From an uncultured Acidimicrobiales bacterium (lineage in GTDB: Bacteria; Actinomycetota; Acidimicrobiia; Acidimicrobiales; SZUA-35), in NCBI GenBank assembly GCA_937997485.1, contig CALKTH010000060.1, positions 1 to 64,000 of the forward strand: a stretch of DNA of 64,000 nucleotides, given 5' to 3'. Position numbers and translations under genes: made by a program. The notes beneath the pieces are model-generated. The model was not told the origin of the DNA. It ran no database searches and saw only the letters and a list, made by a program, of their open reading frames with translations. This document shows, in pieces, positions 8,533 through 17,769 of the stretch; position 1 is the first letter of the stretch, and each line of letters opens with the position of its first letter.

Positions 8533-9102
8533 CTAACGAGTCCCGTTCGGATCCGACGATGCAGGCGGTTGAGCGCCCACGCCGGCTTCCGGCCACGCAG
8601 CCCGAAGGTCACGCCACGTATCGATGAGCGGGCGGGGCAGCAGCCGAGCGTTTGCCGTGGTCGTCATGAAGTTCGTGTCCGAACGCCAACGAGGCACCAC
8701 GTGGACGTGCAGATGATCCGGCTGAGATCCGCCGCCCGCCACGCCATCATTGATGCCGACATTCACGCCGTCGGGTCCAAATGCGGCTTTCACCGCAGCC
8801 ACGGCGTCACGAACCGCACGCCACAGCTCATCGTGAATCGCGTCGTCCAATAGATCGATCGAAGGCACCGCGACCTTGGGCAACACCATGAGGTGGCCCG
8901 ACGTGTAGGGGTAGACGTTCAGCACCGCGAACGTGTTCGGCCCCCTCCACACGATGTACGTCTCGTCCTCGGGCTTGTCCGACTGCTCGATGGCTTCGAA
9001 CAAGCTCTGACCCGCGCTCCGAGCCGGCGCTTCATAGGGAAGGCCGTCGGGAGCATTGCCGGGGGTCGTGGACAGCCGCCACCCGTTCCAGACTCGATCC
9101 AT
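8533..9102 (-). CDS. HIT-domain nucleotide phosphorylase/hydrolase
   Basis: A 189-residue member of the histidine triad superfamily. The triad motif His-x-His-x-His is in DHLHVHVVPRW near residue 137, and the early IVWRGPNTFAVLNVYPYTSGHLMV block is typical of the Ap4A phosphorylase branch. The mycobacterial gene in the same place (Rv2613c) encodes a diadenosine tetraphosphate phosphorylase, so cleavage of ApnA dinucleotides is the likely reaction. It starts ten bases after the thrS stop, so the two are almost certainly co-transcribed, fitting a role in removing Ap4A made by aminoacyl-tRNA synthetases. Confidence 0.9.
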   Translation of the reverse strand: MDRVWNGWRLSTTPGNAPDGLPYEAPARSAGQSLFEAIEQSDKPEDETYIVWRGPNTFAVLNVYPYTSGHLMVLPKVAVPSIDLLDDAIHDELWRAVRDAVAAVKAAFGPDGVNVGINDGVAGGGSQPDHLHVHVVPRWRSDTNFMTTTANARLLPRPLIDTWRDLRAAWPEAGVGAQPPASSDPNGTR

Positions 9103-9112
9103 CAGATGATGA

Positions 9113-11077
9113 TCAGGCGGTCTGGGCGACGTCGATCGCCAGGCGGGCCATGAAGTCGTCCACGGTCACGTCTCGCTCGGCGCCGTCACTCCCCCGCTGG
9201 TTCACACCGACCGTGCCGTTCTCCACGTCGTCGCCGCCAACCACGAGGATGTACGGGATCTTCTGGGTCTTACCATTGCGGATCCGCTTACCCAGCGGAT
9301 CGTTCGCTTCGACGATCTCGACTCGGTATCCGTCTGCGGCCAGGCGACCGACGACATCGTCCGCGTACGCCTGATGATCCTCAGCGACGGGCAGGACCAG
9401 CACCTGGACGGGCGCAAGCCACGCCGGGAAGTTGCCGGCGTAGTGCTCGAGCAGCACCCCGAAGAACCGCTCGATCGAGCCCAGGAGCGCACGGTGCAAC
9501 ATGATCGGCTGCTTGCGAGACCCATCGGGCGCCACGTACTCGAGGCCGAACCGCTCGGGGAGGTTGAAGTCCGCCTGAATGGTGGAGAGCTGCCAGGATC
9601 GACCGATGGCGTCCTTGACATCGACATCGATCTTGGGGCCGTAGAAGGCGGCATCGCCTTCCTTCACGTCGTAGTCGAGCCCGTGGGATTCCAGGGCAGA
9701 ACGCAACGCGCTGGTGGCCGTGTCCCAGATCTCGTCGCTGCCCACTGACTTCTCGGGATCGCGAGTTGAGAGCTTGAACTCGAAGTCATCGAACCCGAAG
9801 CCACGCAGGACGGAGAGCACGAAGTCGAGCAGGTTCGCAATTTCCGCGGCGAGCTGTTCTTCGGTGCAATAGATATGGCTGTCGTCCTGGGTGAAACCTC
9901 GGATGCGCATGAGGCCGTGCAGCGTTCCCGCCCGCTCGTAGCGGTACACCGTGCCGAGCTCGAACAGGCGAAGCGGCAACTCCCGATAGGACTTCTGCGA
10001 GTCCCGATAAATCAGGCAGTGCATCGGACAGTTCATGGGCTTCGGGTAGTAGGTCCCGTTGTCCATTTCCATGGGCGGGTACATGCCGTCGGCGTAGAAG
10101 TCGAGGTGTCCGCTGGTCTCGAAGAGGCGGCCGTTGGCGAGGTTCGGCGTAACGACGAACTTGTACCCGCCGTCCAGATGTCGCTGACGGGAGTAGTCCT
10201 CCATGATCTTGCGAACAATGGCCCCCTTCGGGTGCCAGACCGCCAGGCCGCCGCCGAGCTCGGCCGGGAACGAAAGAAGGTCGAGCTGGCGGGCGAGACG
10301 CCGATGGTCACGCTTCTCGGCTTCCTCCAAGCGCACGAGGTGCGCCTTCAGCTCCTTCTTGGAGGACCACGCTGTGCCGTAGATGCGCTGCAGCATCGGA
10401 CGCTTCTCATCGCCTCGCCAGTAGGCGCCTGCGACGCTCATCAGCTTGAAGTGGCCGAGATGGCCGGTATGGGGAACGTGGGGACCGACACACATGTCGA
10501 CAAATGCGTCGGTGTTTCGGTAGAAGCTGATGACATCGCCGTTGGCCTCGTCAGCCAGCTCAGCGTCGGCTTCACCACCCGTGACCCGTTCGATGATCTC
10601 CTGCTTGTAGCCGTGCTCGTTCATGAGCTCGAGCGCTTCAGCCGCCGGCATTTCGGTTCGGATGAACGGCTGGCGGGCCTTCATGATCTCGCGCATCTTT
10701 GCGTCGATGCGCTCGAGGTCGCCGTCATTGAACGTGGCGTGATCCGGCAGGTCGAAGTCGTAGTAGAAGCCGTTTTCGATGGCAGGACCGATGGCGAAGG
10801 TGGCGCCCGGCCAGAGCTCGAGCACGGCCTGGGCCAGCACATGAGCCGTGGAGTGCCGGATCGTGTGCAAGCCACGGTCCGAAGATGGCAGCACGATTTC
10901 GACGGTGGCGCCGTCAGCCACTGACACGTCGAGATCCGTCTCGACCCCGTCGACGACCCCGATCAGGGCGTCCTTGGCGAGTCGTGGGCCGATGTCGGCG
11001 GCAAGATCGGCGACGGTTGAACCCTCAGGAAGAGAGCGCTCGGAACCGTCGGGAAGCGTCAGCGAAATGTTGGCCAC
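9113..11077 (-). CDS. thrS: Threonyl-tRNA synthetase
   Basis: A full-length 654-residue class II synthetase that charges tRNA-Thr. In order it has an N-terminal TGS domain (about 1-65), the second additional editing domain with the His pair in HSTAHVLAQAV, the catalytic core with the zinc-binding MNCPMHC segment and motif 2 region RYERAGTLHGLMRIRGFTQDD, motif 3 around PIMLHRALLGSIERF, and an anticodon-binding domain from about 555. ATG start. It heads a leftward group with the HIT gene. No T-box-like leader is seen in the 104 bases upstream. Confidence 0.98.
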   Translation of the reverse strand: MANISLTLPDGSERSLPEGSTVADLAADIGPRLAKDALIGVVDGVETDLDVSVADGATVEIVLPSSDRGLHTIRHSTAHVLAQAVLELWPGATFAIGPAIENGFYYDFDLPDHATFNDGDLERIDAKMREIMKARQPFIRTEMPAAEALELMNEHGYKQEIIERVTGGEADAELADEANGDVISFYRNTDAFVDMCVGPHVPHTGHLGHFKLMSVAGAYWRGDEKRPMLQRIYGTAWSSKKELKAHLVRLEEAEKRDHRRLARQLDLLSFPAELGGGLAVWHPKGAIVRKIMEDYSRQRHLDGGYKFVVTPNLANGRLFETSGHLDFYADGMYPPMEMDNGTYYPKPMNCPMHCLIYRDSQKSYRELPLRLFELGTVYRYERAGTLHGLMRIRGFTQDDSHIYCTEEQLAAEIANLLDFVLSVLRGFGFDDFEFKLSTRDPEKSVGSDEIWDTATSALRSALESHGLDYDVKEGDAAFYGPKIDVDVKDAIGRSWQLSTIQADFNLPERFGLEYVAPDGSRKQPIMLHRALLGSIERFFGVLLEHYAGNFPAWLAPVQVLVLPVAEDHQAYADDVVGRLAADGYRVEIVEANDPLGKRIRNGKTQKIPYILVVGGDDVENGTVGVNQRGSDGAERDVTVDDFMARLAIDVAQTA

Positions 11078-11181
11078 GAGGAGTGAGTCTAGAACCGCAG
11101 CCGCCGCTCCCTCGCTTCATTTCACCGCCGAGTCGGTGAGCCAACGCTTTGTGATTCGCGCCGCGGAATCGGCCGCCTCGA

Positions 11182-12030
11182 TCACACCGCCACGAGTGGG
11201 CGCGGCTTGAGCACATCGGCACTCGACCGACGAGGGATCGGGTCGGCGCTGACCGGTTCGACAACAGCCGGAAGCTCCCGTGCCGTGAGATCGACCTTGC
11301 GCTCCGCCGGCTCGGTTGCCGGTGCCGCCTTGGCGCCGGCGTATGTGTCTTCGTAGTCCAGGCCGCTCAGCGAGGCGATCTCGAACATGACCTCGTCGAT
11401 GAGTTCGCGGTACACCGCTCGGTCCCCGAGGCGACCCCGGTAGCGCCGCACATCGATCGGCTTGCCGAAACGAATCGTCGCCCGTCGGAACGGATTCGGC
11501 AGCGCCTGATCGGGCGGCTGGATCTCCTTCGTGCCCACGAGACCAACGGGAACGATGGGAGCACCGGTCTCGATGGCAAGCCGGGCAGCGCCGGTGCGGC
11601 CTTTGTGCAACTTGCCGCTTCGGCTGCGTGTGCCTTCGGGATAGATACCGAACAGGCCACCGTTCTCGAGCACACCCTTGGCTGCGTCGAGCGCTGCTTG
11701 GGCGTGGTCACCGCCACGACGGTCGATCGGGATCATGCCCATCGCCGGGAAGAGCTTGGCTGTCTTCCAGTCGTCGAGGTACTCGGCCTTGCCGACGTAG
11801 GTGATGCCGCGTGGCAGCACTACGGGAAGCACGAACGAATCAATCACGCTGATGTGGTTCGGACACAGGACCGCTGGGCCCTCGGACGGAACGTTCTCCA
11901 TCCCCTCGACCTGGAGGTCGAACAGATAGTTGAAGACCGGCTTCGCCGCGTTCCGCACCACTGACTGCCAACGTCCGATGTTGGCTGGCAGTGCGGAGGA
12001 GGACTCGGTCGCAGTCACGTGGACGAACAT
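11182..12030 (-). CDS. 1-acyl-sn-glycerol-3-phosphate acyltransferase (PlsC family)
   Basis: A 282-residue PlsC-type acyltransferase. The catalytic H-x4-D motif is NHISVID and the substrate-binding motif is YPEGTRSRSG. It probably converts lysophosphatidate to phosphatidate at the membrane, although the family also includes other glycerolipid acyltransferases. The Ala/Pro-rich C-terminal tail of about 60 residues is not part of the catalytic domain. The ATG at 12030 is used; a GTG at 12057 in the same frame is an alternative and neither has a clear ribosome binding site. It follows mshC by 65 bases on the same strand. Confidence 0.88.
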   Translation of the reverse strand: MFVHVTATESSSALPANIGRWQSVVRNAAKPVFNYLFDLQVEGMENVPSEGPAVLCPNHISVIDSFVLPVVLPRGITYVGKAEYLDDWKTAKLFPAMGMIPIDRRGGDHAQAALDAAKGVLENGGLFGIYPEGTRSRSGKLHKGRTGAARLAIETGAPIVPVGLVGTKEIQPPDQALPNPFRRATIRFGKPIDVRRYRGRLGDRAVYRELIDEVMFEIASLSGLDYEDTYAGAKAAPATEPAERKVDLTARELPAVVEPVSADPIPRRSSADVLKPRPLVAV

Positions 12031-12095
12031 AGTGCAGACCGCGGACCTGTGTGTCACGGATCTGTCAACGCTCTGTGAACAAGCTTCCCCAGGGG

Positions 12096-13265
12096 TCAGG
12101 ATCGCGAGAGGTCGATGCCCAGCAACATCGCAGCGCTGGACACACCCTCGCCTCGTTCGACCGCCTCGTCGATCGCGGCAACAGCACCAGGCGTGTCGAG
12201 GTCGTTGTCAAGACACGCTCGGACCTCGGCCAGTGCCCCGTCGCCTTCCCCGGCGGCAAGCCAACGCTCAAGACGAGCGGCGGCATCGGGCATGAGTTGC
12301 TCGTTCCACTCCCACTCGTCGCGATAGTGGTGCACGACGATGCCGAGGCGGATGGCGCGCGTGTCGTAGGTCTTTCGAAGCTCGCTCACGAACACGAGGT
12401 TGCCGAGCGACTTCGACATCTTCTCGCCGTCCATCCGCACCATGGCCTGGTGCATCCAGTGGCGGACGAACGGCTGTCCGGTTGCCGCCTCTGACTGAGC
12501 GGCCTCGCACTCGTGGTGCGGGAAGATCAGATCGCTGCCGCCGCCGTGTAGATCGATGGTCTCGCCAAGATCTCGCATCGCAAGAGCCGAACACTCGATA
12601 TGCCAGCCAGGCCGGCCAGGCCCCCACAGCGACTCCCATGCAGGTTCGCCCTCGGCCGAGGGTTGCCACAACACGAAATCGAGCGGGTCGTTTTTGTTCG
12701 GATCGTCGACGTTGCCGCCGCGCTCACGAGCGAACTCCAGCATCGTGGCCCGGTCATACCCTGAGACCTCGCCGAACTTGTCGTACGTGCTGATGTCGAA
12801 ATACACCGCGCCAGCCGACTCGTACGCGTGGCCCTTTTCGAGGAGCGTTCCCACGAAACTACGGATCTCAGCGATCGCCGAGGTTGCCCGTGGCTCGCTG
12901 TAGCTCGGAATCATCTCGAGGGCGACCATGTCGTTGTCGAATCGAGCGGTCTCGGCCGCAGCCAGATCGAGATAGTGCATACCGACTTCACGCGCCTTGC
13001 GAAGGAGGTCGTCGTCGACATCGGTGACGTTGCGCACGCAGCGGGTGTCGTGGCCTCGATCTCGCAGACGCCGCTGGAGGACGTCGTAGCCGACGTAGGC
13101 CGCGGCATGACCGAGATGCGTGGCGTCGTAGGGCGTGATGCCGCACGTGTACATCGTGACCATCGGGCCGGGCTCGAAGGGAACGATCTCGCCTTGCTTG
13201 GTGTCGAAAAGACGAAGGGGGCTGGAGGACTCAGGGAGCGTCTTTTCGGTGGAAGCACTGGTCAC
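12096..13265 (-). CDS. mshC: Mycothiol cysteine ligase MshC
   Basis: A 389-residue ATP-dependent ligase related to cysteinyl-tRNA synthetase. It couples cysteine to glucosaminyl-inositol in mycothiol biosynthesis. The N-terminal block TMYTCGITPYDATHLGHAA is the MshC form; true CysS enzymes usually read CGPTVYD. The HIGH-like HLGH is at 50-53, the zinc ligand region includes Cys41 and the WHIECSAL and HHECE segments, and the KMSKS loop is intact. It lacks the extended tRNA-binding C-terminus of CysS. Presence of mshC indicates that the organism makes mycothiol. It is divergent from fabI with 86 bases between the starts. Confidence 0.9.
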   Translation of the reverse strand: MTSASTEKTLPESSSPLRLFDTKQGEIVPFEPGPMVTMYTCGITPYDATHLGHAAAYVGYDVLQRRLRDRGHDTRCVRNVTDVDDDLLRKAREVGMHYLDLAAAETARFDNDMVALEMIPSYSEPRATSAIAEIRSFVGTLLEKGHAYESAGAVYFDISTYDKFGEVSGYDRATMLEFARERGGNVDDPNKNDPLDFVLWQPSAEGEPAWESLWGPGRPGWHIECSALAMRDLGETIDLHGGGSDLIFPHHECEAAQSEAATGQPFVRHWMHQAMVRMDGEKMSKSLGNLVFVSELRKTYDTRAIRLGIVVHHYRDEWEWNEQLMPDAAARLERWLAAGEGDGALAEVRACLDNDLDTPGAVAAIDEAVERGEGVSSAAMLLGIDLSRS

Positions 13266-13351
13266 GGGCCGCAGGCTAGCGAGGCCCCGACCGGGACCCG
13301 AATTTCCGAAGGGGCGTAACCGTCCGCGGCGCGCGGCAGTCTGAGGGGACC

Positions 13352-14119
13352 ATGGGTCTGCTCGATGACAAGAAGCTGTTGATCACCGGTGTTCTCACCG
13401 CCGACTCCCTCGCCTTTGGCGTGGCAGAGAAGGCTCAGGAGGAGGGGGCGGAGATCGTGCTCACGAGCTTTGGGCGAGCCATGCGGCTCACCGAGCGCAC
13501 CGCGCGCAAGCTGCCCGTCGCCGCTGATGTGCTGGAACTCGACATCAGCGACGCCGCCCATCGAGATGCCCTTCAAGCCGAGCTCAAGGAGCGATGGGGC
13601 CGGGTCGACGGAGCACTTCACGCCATCGGCTTCGCCCCAGAGGCGTGTCTCGGCGATGACTTCTTCGGTGCAACGTGGGAGGACGTCTCCACGGCCGTGG
13701 AGATCTCCGCTTACTCCCTGCGGTCACTCGCCGACATTGTCTCGCCGCTGATGACCGAGGGCGGGTCCTTGCTTGGTCTCACCTTCGATGCCACCCAGGC
13801 GTGGCCGGCCTACAACTGGATGGGCGTGGCGAAGGCAGCCATGGAGTCGCTGAACCGCTATCTCGCCCGCGAGTTGGGCCCCCAGGGGATCCGCTCAAAT
13901 CTGATCGCCGCCGGACCGATGAAGACGATCGCCGCCAAGTCCATCCCTGGCTTCGCCCAGTTTGAAGACGAATGGACCAAGCGGGCACCGCTGGGATGGG
14001 ACGTGACCGACTCTTCGGGTGTGTCGAAGGCGTGCGTGGCGCTGCTCTCAGACCTGTTCGACCAGGTGACTGGGCAGATCATCCACGTCGACGGCGGCTA
14101 CTCGATCGTCGGCGCCTGA
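13352..14119 (+). CDS. fabI: Enoyl-[acyl-carrier-protein] reductase (InhA-like)
   Basis: A 255-residue short-chain dehydrogenase of the FabI/InhA class, which reduces the enoyl-ACP double bond in the last step of each fatty acid elongation cycle using NADH. The dinucleotide loop ITGVLTADSLAFGVA resembles InhA more than Gram-negative FabI. The catalytic pair is Tyr154 and Lys161 in PAYNWMGVAK, and the FDATQAWPAYN block is typical. Length is normal. It stands alone on the plus strand, divergent from mshC and convergent with the DUF6285 gene 10 bases downstream. Promoter elements are not obvious in the short divergent gap. Confidence 0.93.
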   Translation: MGLLDDKKLLITGVLTADSLAFGVAEKAQEEGAEIVLTSFGRAMRLTERTARKLPVAADVLELDISDAAHRDALQAELKERWGRVDGALHAIGFAPEACLGDDFFGATWEDVSTAVEISAYSLRSLADIVSPLMTEGGSLLGLTFDATQAWPAYNWMGVAKAAMESLNRYLARELGPQGIRSNLIAAGPMKTIAAKSIPGFAQFEDEWTKRAPLGWDVTDSSGVSKACVALLSDLFDQVTGQIIHVDGGYSIVGA

Positions 14120-14129
14120 CGTCGCTTGG

Positions 14130-14468
14130 TCAGGCCAGCCAGCGTGGATTGTTGATGCGCAACCGGTCCTCGGCGGACTTCAACAGCACATCGCATAATT
14201 CTGCGAATCGAGCATCGTGTTCTCCGGACCGAATGGCGGCCGCGAGTTCGCGATCATCGGTTGCGCCGAAACCCGCCAAGCGCTGGCGGTGAGCGAACGC
14301 GGCGGCCGGACCGAGATCCAGCTCTCGCTCGACGATGAGCAAGACGTTGCGGACCACTCGGGCCTCGAACGACCCGAGCGGAGCGTCGCTGGTGCGCTCC
14401 ACCCGCTCCCGAACCGCCTCTACCAACTCCGCCATGGTTGGTTCGTTCGCTCGTTGCACGGGATCCAT
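14130..14468 (-). CDS. DUF6285 domain protein
   Basis: A 112-residue protein with the DUF6285 pattern: an N-terminal ELVEAVRERVER helix, the central VVRNVLLIVERELDLGP segment and a C-terminal LRINNPRWL end. Function is unknown. Members usually sit next to a phosphotransferase of the aminoglycoside phosphotransferase fold, as here. The ATG at 14468 overlaps the upstream stop as TGATG and has AGGAG eight bases before it, so it is preferred to a GTG one codon upstream. The tight coupling suggests that it partners with the kinase-like protein. Confidence 0.8.
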   Translation of the reverse strand: MDPVQRANEPTMAELVEAVRERVERTSDAPLGSFEARVVRNVLLIVERELDLGPAAAFAHRQRLAGFGATDDRELAAAIRSGEHDARFAELCDVLLKSAEDRLRINNPRWLA

Positions 14469-15481
14469 CACCGAAGCTCCTGACCAATCAGTTCGACCAG
14501 GTCATGTTCTTGCTCGGAGATCCGGCGGCCAATCGCCGCAAGCTCAACCGACCGATACACACCCGATCGGTGCGCTTCGGCCTGGATGGCACACATCACA
14601 CCCCACTTGAGCGAGCCGAGAATTTGCCACCAGCGAACAATGCCGAGGTCCGGGCTCACGCCGGTGACCTCCTCGTACCCGGCGAACAAGTCGTCGTAGG
14701 AGCCCACTCCGGCAACCGGCTGGTTCCCTCCGAAACGCCAGGCTCGAACGCAGAGCCAGCCGAGGTCTTCCATCGGGTCCCCAAGATGGGCGAGTTCCCA
14801 GTCGATGACCGCGGCCAGCCCGTCCTGGTCGACGATGAGGTTGCCCATGCGAAAGTCACCATGCACGACGGCGACCTCGGCGCCGTCAGGACGATGCTGG
14901 TCGAGCCATCGGAATGCAATCTCGAACGCGGGGCTCGTGAGGCCCAACTCGTCGGCGATCTCCCGGTATTTCTGAACCTCATCGACTCGGTCCAGCCATG
15001 GGAGCTCCTCGGCAGGTATGGCATGCACGGCACCGAGTGCTGCACCGAGCTGACGTGCCAGCACCGACCGTGCGCGGTCATAGTCATCGTCTCGGAGCAG
15101 CTTGCGAGCAATCGTCTCCCCCGCCACCGCCTCGGTCACGAACCAGCTCGGGCCGAGTTCGTCGGCAGCCTCTGTTGCCGCCGGGTCGTTGGCAACAACC
15201 ACGCTCGGGACCGGCACCCCCGCGGCCGCCGCGGCCGAGATGACCTCGGCCTCGCGGGCCATCCCGCCTTCTTGCCGCTGTGTGCCACCTCGTTCTCGCT
15301 GCAAGATGAACGCCTTTCGGCCGGCACCGAGGCCGGAGGAGACGTTGAATCGAAACGTCTCTCGGCTCGCCCCTCCGGTCAACCGCTCAAACGAGCTGAC
15401 CTCACCGCCCACGCCGGCCGCTCCCATGTGCGGCCCGAGCGCGGCCACGATCGCCGCATGCTCGGCGTTCAGATCGGACAC
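14468..15481 (-). CDS. Phosphotransferase of the APH / ACAD10-11 kinase type
   Basis: A 337-residue protein with the aminoglycoside-phosphotransferase kinase fold. The Brenner-type catalytic loop is VVHGDFRMGNLIVD and the metal-binding Asp is in AVIDWELAHLGDPMEDLGW. This subfamily resembles the kinase part of ACAD10/11 and FadE36-like mycobacterial proteins, which act on hydroxyacyl-CoA or related acids rather than on antibiotics. It is translationally coupled to a DUF6285 gene. GTG start at 15481. Substrate is not known; antibiotic resistance is not suggested by the context. Confidence 0.82.
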   Translation of the reverse strand: MSDLNAEHAAIVAALGPHMGAAGVGGEVSSFERLTGGASRETFRFNVSSGLGAGRKAFILQRERGGTQRQEGGMAREAEVISAAAAAGVPVPSVVVANDPAATEAADELGPSWFVTEAVAGETIARKLLRDDDYDRARSVLARQLGAALGAVHAIPAEELPWLDRVDEVQKYREIADELGLTSPAFEIAFRWLDQHRPDGAEVAVVHGDFRMGNLIVDQDGLAAVIDWELAHLGDPMEDLGWLCVRAWRFGGNQPVAGVGSYDDLFAGYEEVTGVSPDLGIVRWWQILGSLKWGVMCAIQAEAHRSGVYRSVELAAIGRRISEQEHDLVELIGQELR

Positions 15482-15527
15482 GTCGGCTCCTCCATGGCGC
15501 CTTTGCTACCAGATACGTTGGTCGCCG

Positions 15528-16568
15528 GTGAATCTCAACCAGCCGCCGGGCGACAAGCCCACTCTCTCTGATGAACGTCTCACCTCGCTCTACCGCGGGG
15601 TGCTGGCTGGCGAACGACGGTCACTGGCCAGGTCAATCACGCTCGTGGAATCCACACGAAGGGGCGACCGAGAACGGGCGATCGAGCTGATCGACGCACT
15701 GCTCCCTCATACCGGCGATGCCACCCGCCTCGCCATCTCCGGCACACCCGGTGTCGGGAAGTCGACCTTCATCGAGACCGTTGGGCTCGCCGCCTGCCGT
15801 CAGGGTCGCCGCGTTGCCGTGCTCTCGGTTGATCCGTCCTCGGCCCGAACCGGAGGTTCGATTCTGGGCGACAAGACGCGGATGCCCGAGCTCACCCGTC
15901 GCGACGATGCCTTCATTCGGCCCTCGCCCTCAGGCGGCGTGCTTGGCGGTGTCGGCCAGCGGACCAGGGAAGCCCTCCTGATCTGCGAGGCTGCGGGCTT
16001 CGACCTCGTGATCGTGGAGACCGTTGGCGTTGGCCAGTCGGAGACCACGGCCGCCGACCTCACCGATCTGTTCCTCCTGCTTCTCGCTCCCGGAGGCGGC
16101 GACGATCTCCAGGGCATCAAACGAGGAATCATGGAACTCGCGGACATCGTGGCAATCAACAAGGCCGATGGCGCCCTCGTCGATCTCGCTCGACACACCG
16201 TCGCCGACCACCGAGCGGCACTCCACCTTGTGCGACCGAAGTACCCAAACATGGAGACCGAAGTCGTCGCATGCTCCGCTCTGACCGGAGACGGCATCGA
16301 GGAGCTGTTGCAACTGATCGATGCTCGGGCGAGAGCGCTCGCCGACTCCGGGCACCGTGCCGCGCTTCGCCAGGAGCAGGCGGTCACGGCGCTCCATGCC
16401 GACCTCCTCTACGAGTTGCGGGCGCGGTTGTTGCGAGATCCGGACGTCGCCGATCGCCTGGGCGAATTGGAGCTGGCCGTCCGGCAGGGTCATCGCTCCC
16501 CCGGCTCAGCGGCAGCCGAGGTGCTGGACCGCTCTTCCGGTCAGCAGACTTCGCGCACCATCGGGTAG
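15528..16568 (+). CDS. meaB: Methylmalonyl-CoA mutase-associated GTPase MeaB
   Basis: A 346-residue G3E-family GTPase that protects and reloads the cobalamin cofactor of methylmalonyl-CoA mutase. The P-loop is GTPGVGKST, switch regions contain SVDPSSARTGGSILGDK and ETVGVGQSE, and the guanine-specificity motif is NKADG. The frame is open upstream inside the opposite kinase gene; the GTG at 15528 begins just before the conserved N-terminal helix (YRGVLAGERRSLAR). The mutase itself is encoded about 16 kb away at 32714, so the pair is split in this genome. The last 28 bases overlap the convergent M23 peptidase gene. Confidence 0.93.
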   Translation: MNLNQPPGDKPTLSDERLTSLYRGVLAGERRSLARSITLVESTRRGDRERAIELIDALLPHTGDATRLAISGTPGVGKSTFIETVGLAACRQGRRVAVLSVDPSSARTGGSILGDKTRMPELTRRDDAFIRPSPSGGVLGGVGQRTREALLICEAAGFDLVIVETVGVGQSETTAADLTDLFLLLLAPGGGDDLQGIKRGIMELADIVAINKADGALVDLARHTVADHRAALHLVRPKYPNMETEVVACSALTGDGIEELLQLIDARARALADSGHRAALRQEQAVTALHADLLYELRARLLRDPDVADRLGELELAVRQGHRSPGSAAAEVLDRSSGQQTSRTIG

Positions 16569-17758
16569 GGATTCACTGCTGAGCCACCGCCCGGGTGGAT
16601 CTCGAAGTGAAGGTGCGGAATGCCGCGAGCGTTTCCGTCGTCGCCCACATAACCGATGATGGTTCCCGCACTCACGTAGCCCGACGCCGCGTAGCCGGAG
16701 AGGTGGGTGCCGTAGTAGTAGTTGCCGTCGTCGCCATCCAGATGGAACGAACGTCCGCCGACGCGGTTGCCTCGATGCGTGACGGTGCCGGAAACGGGAG
16801 CAGCGACCGGCGTGCCGATCGAGGCCATCATGTCCACGCCTTTGTGTCGTCGTCCGCCGGACCGAGGAGCACCCCACGAATCAATGAAGGACACACCGCC
16901 GGCAACCGGACAGGTCGCGAGGAACGTGCCGCTGGAGATCGGAACAGTGGGCTCGGGCTCCGGTTCCGGCGCCTGTTCCGGCTCATCGACGGCGTCGTCT
17001 GTTGAATCTTCGGCGTCTGTCGGAGTCTCTTCGCCGTCTTCGCCCTCGGCCTCTGCATCGGCCGCAGCCGCCTCGGCTTCCAGTGCGGCTTGAGCGGCCG
17101 CCTGGGCTCTCGCTTCTGCGGCTGCCTGACGTCGGGCTTCTTCTTCCGCTCGGCGGCGCGCTTCTTCTTCGCGACGAAGACGTTCGATCTCGGCGAGGCG
17201 AGCTCGCTCCAGTTCTTCGAGCTTGATCAGCTCTTCTTCGAGATCCGCTCTGATTGCCAGAAGCTTCTCCCATTCAGCGTCGAGCGCCGTTTGTGCAGCC
17301 GCAAGCTCGGCATTGGTGACGGCGAGGTCCTCAGCCACGGCCTTGAACGTCTCGAGCGCGTCGACGTCGATCCCCACGACCAAGTCGGTGAACACGTCTT
17401 CCCGGAGGGCCGTGGTGAGATCTGGGTTGCCGAACACGTCAAGCGGTGGATCGCCCCGACTGAAATCGACGATGGCGGCAGCAATCGCTCGCTGTCGTAC
17501 GCCTTGTGCCGCCTCCTCGAGCTCGACGGTTCGGGCGTGAGCCATCTCGACGGCTTGTTCGAGTTCACCCAAGCGGGTCTCGGCGTCGGAGATCTCCTGC
17601 GTGAGCTCGGTGGCTCGTTCGCGGGCTTCCGCAAGCCCCGGCGTTTCTTGAGCGCCAACGGGGATCGACCCGCCGATGAACCCAGCGAGCAGAACGGCGA
17701 GAAGGAGCGCGAGACCAGCGCGGCCGGGATGGCGACGATCTCGGAGGCTCTCGGACAC
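16541..17758 (-). CDS. Secreted LytM/M23 peptidase with coiled coil
   Basis: About 405 residues. After an N-terminal hydrophobic export segment there is a long Glu/Arg/Ala-rich coiled coil (about 35-235), then an acidic Pro/Glu/Asp linker and a C-terminal M23 domain. The zinc motif HxxxD is in RHKGVDM and the HxH pair in IPHLHFE, so the peptidase looks active. The EnvC/NlpD-like layout suggests a role in wall cleavage or in activating an amidase during division. The start may be GTG 17758 or TTG 17767. It follows the CNNM-type gene by only a few bases and is probably co-transcribed with it. Confidence 0.85.
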   Translation of the reverse strand: MSESLRDRRHPGRAGLALLLAVLLAGFIGGSIPVGAQETPGLAEARERATELTQEISDAETRLGELEQAVEMAHARTVELEEAAQGVRQRAIAAAIVDFSRGDPPLDVFGNPDLTTALREDVFTDLVVGIDVDALETFKAVAEDLAVTNAELAAAQTALDAEWEKLLAIRADLEEELIKLEELERARLAEIERLRREEEARRRAEEEARRQAAAEARAQAAAQAALEAEAAAADAEAEGEDGEETPTDAEDSTDDAVDEPEQAPEPEPEPTVPISSGTFLATCPVAGGVSFIDSWGAPRSGGRRHKGVDMMASIGTPVAAPVSGTVTHRGNRVGGRSFHLDGDDGNYYYGTHLSGYAASGYVSAGTIIGYVGDDGNARGIPHLHFEIHPGGGSAVNPYPMVREVC

Positions 17759-17769
17759 GGCGGCCAAGG

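Noticed and set aside
11078-11181. T-box leader of thrS
   Set aside because: The gap is short and lacks specifier and antiterminator elements.
12096-13265. Cysteinyl-tRNA synthetase
   Set aside because: The CGITPYDATHLGH block and the short C-terminus fit MshC; CysS usually reads CGPTVYD.
14468-15481. Aminoglycoside resistance kinase
   Set aside because: Sequence pattern and the DUF6285 partner fit the acyl-metabolism-linked phosphotransferases.
16541-16568. Frameshift or wrong ends where meaB and the M23 gene overlap
   Set aside because: Both C-termini match their families; a short convergent overlap is the simpler reading.
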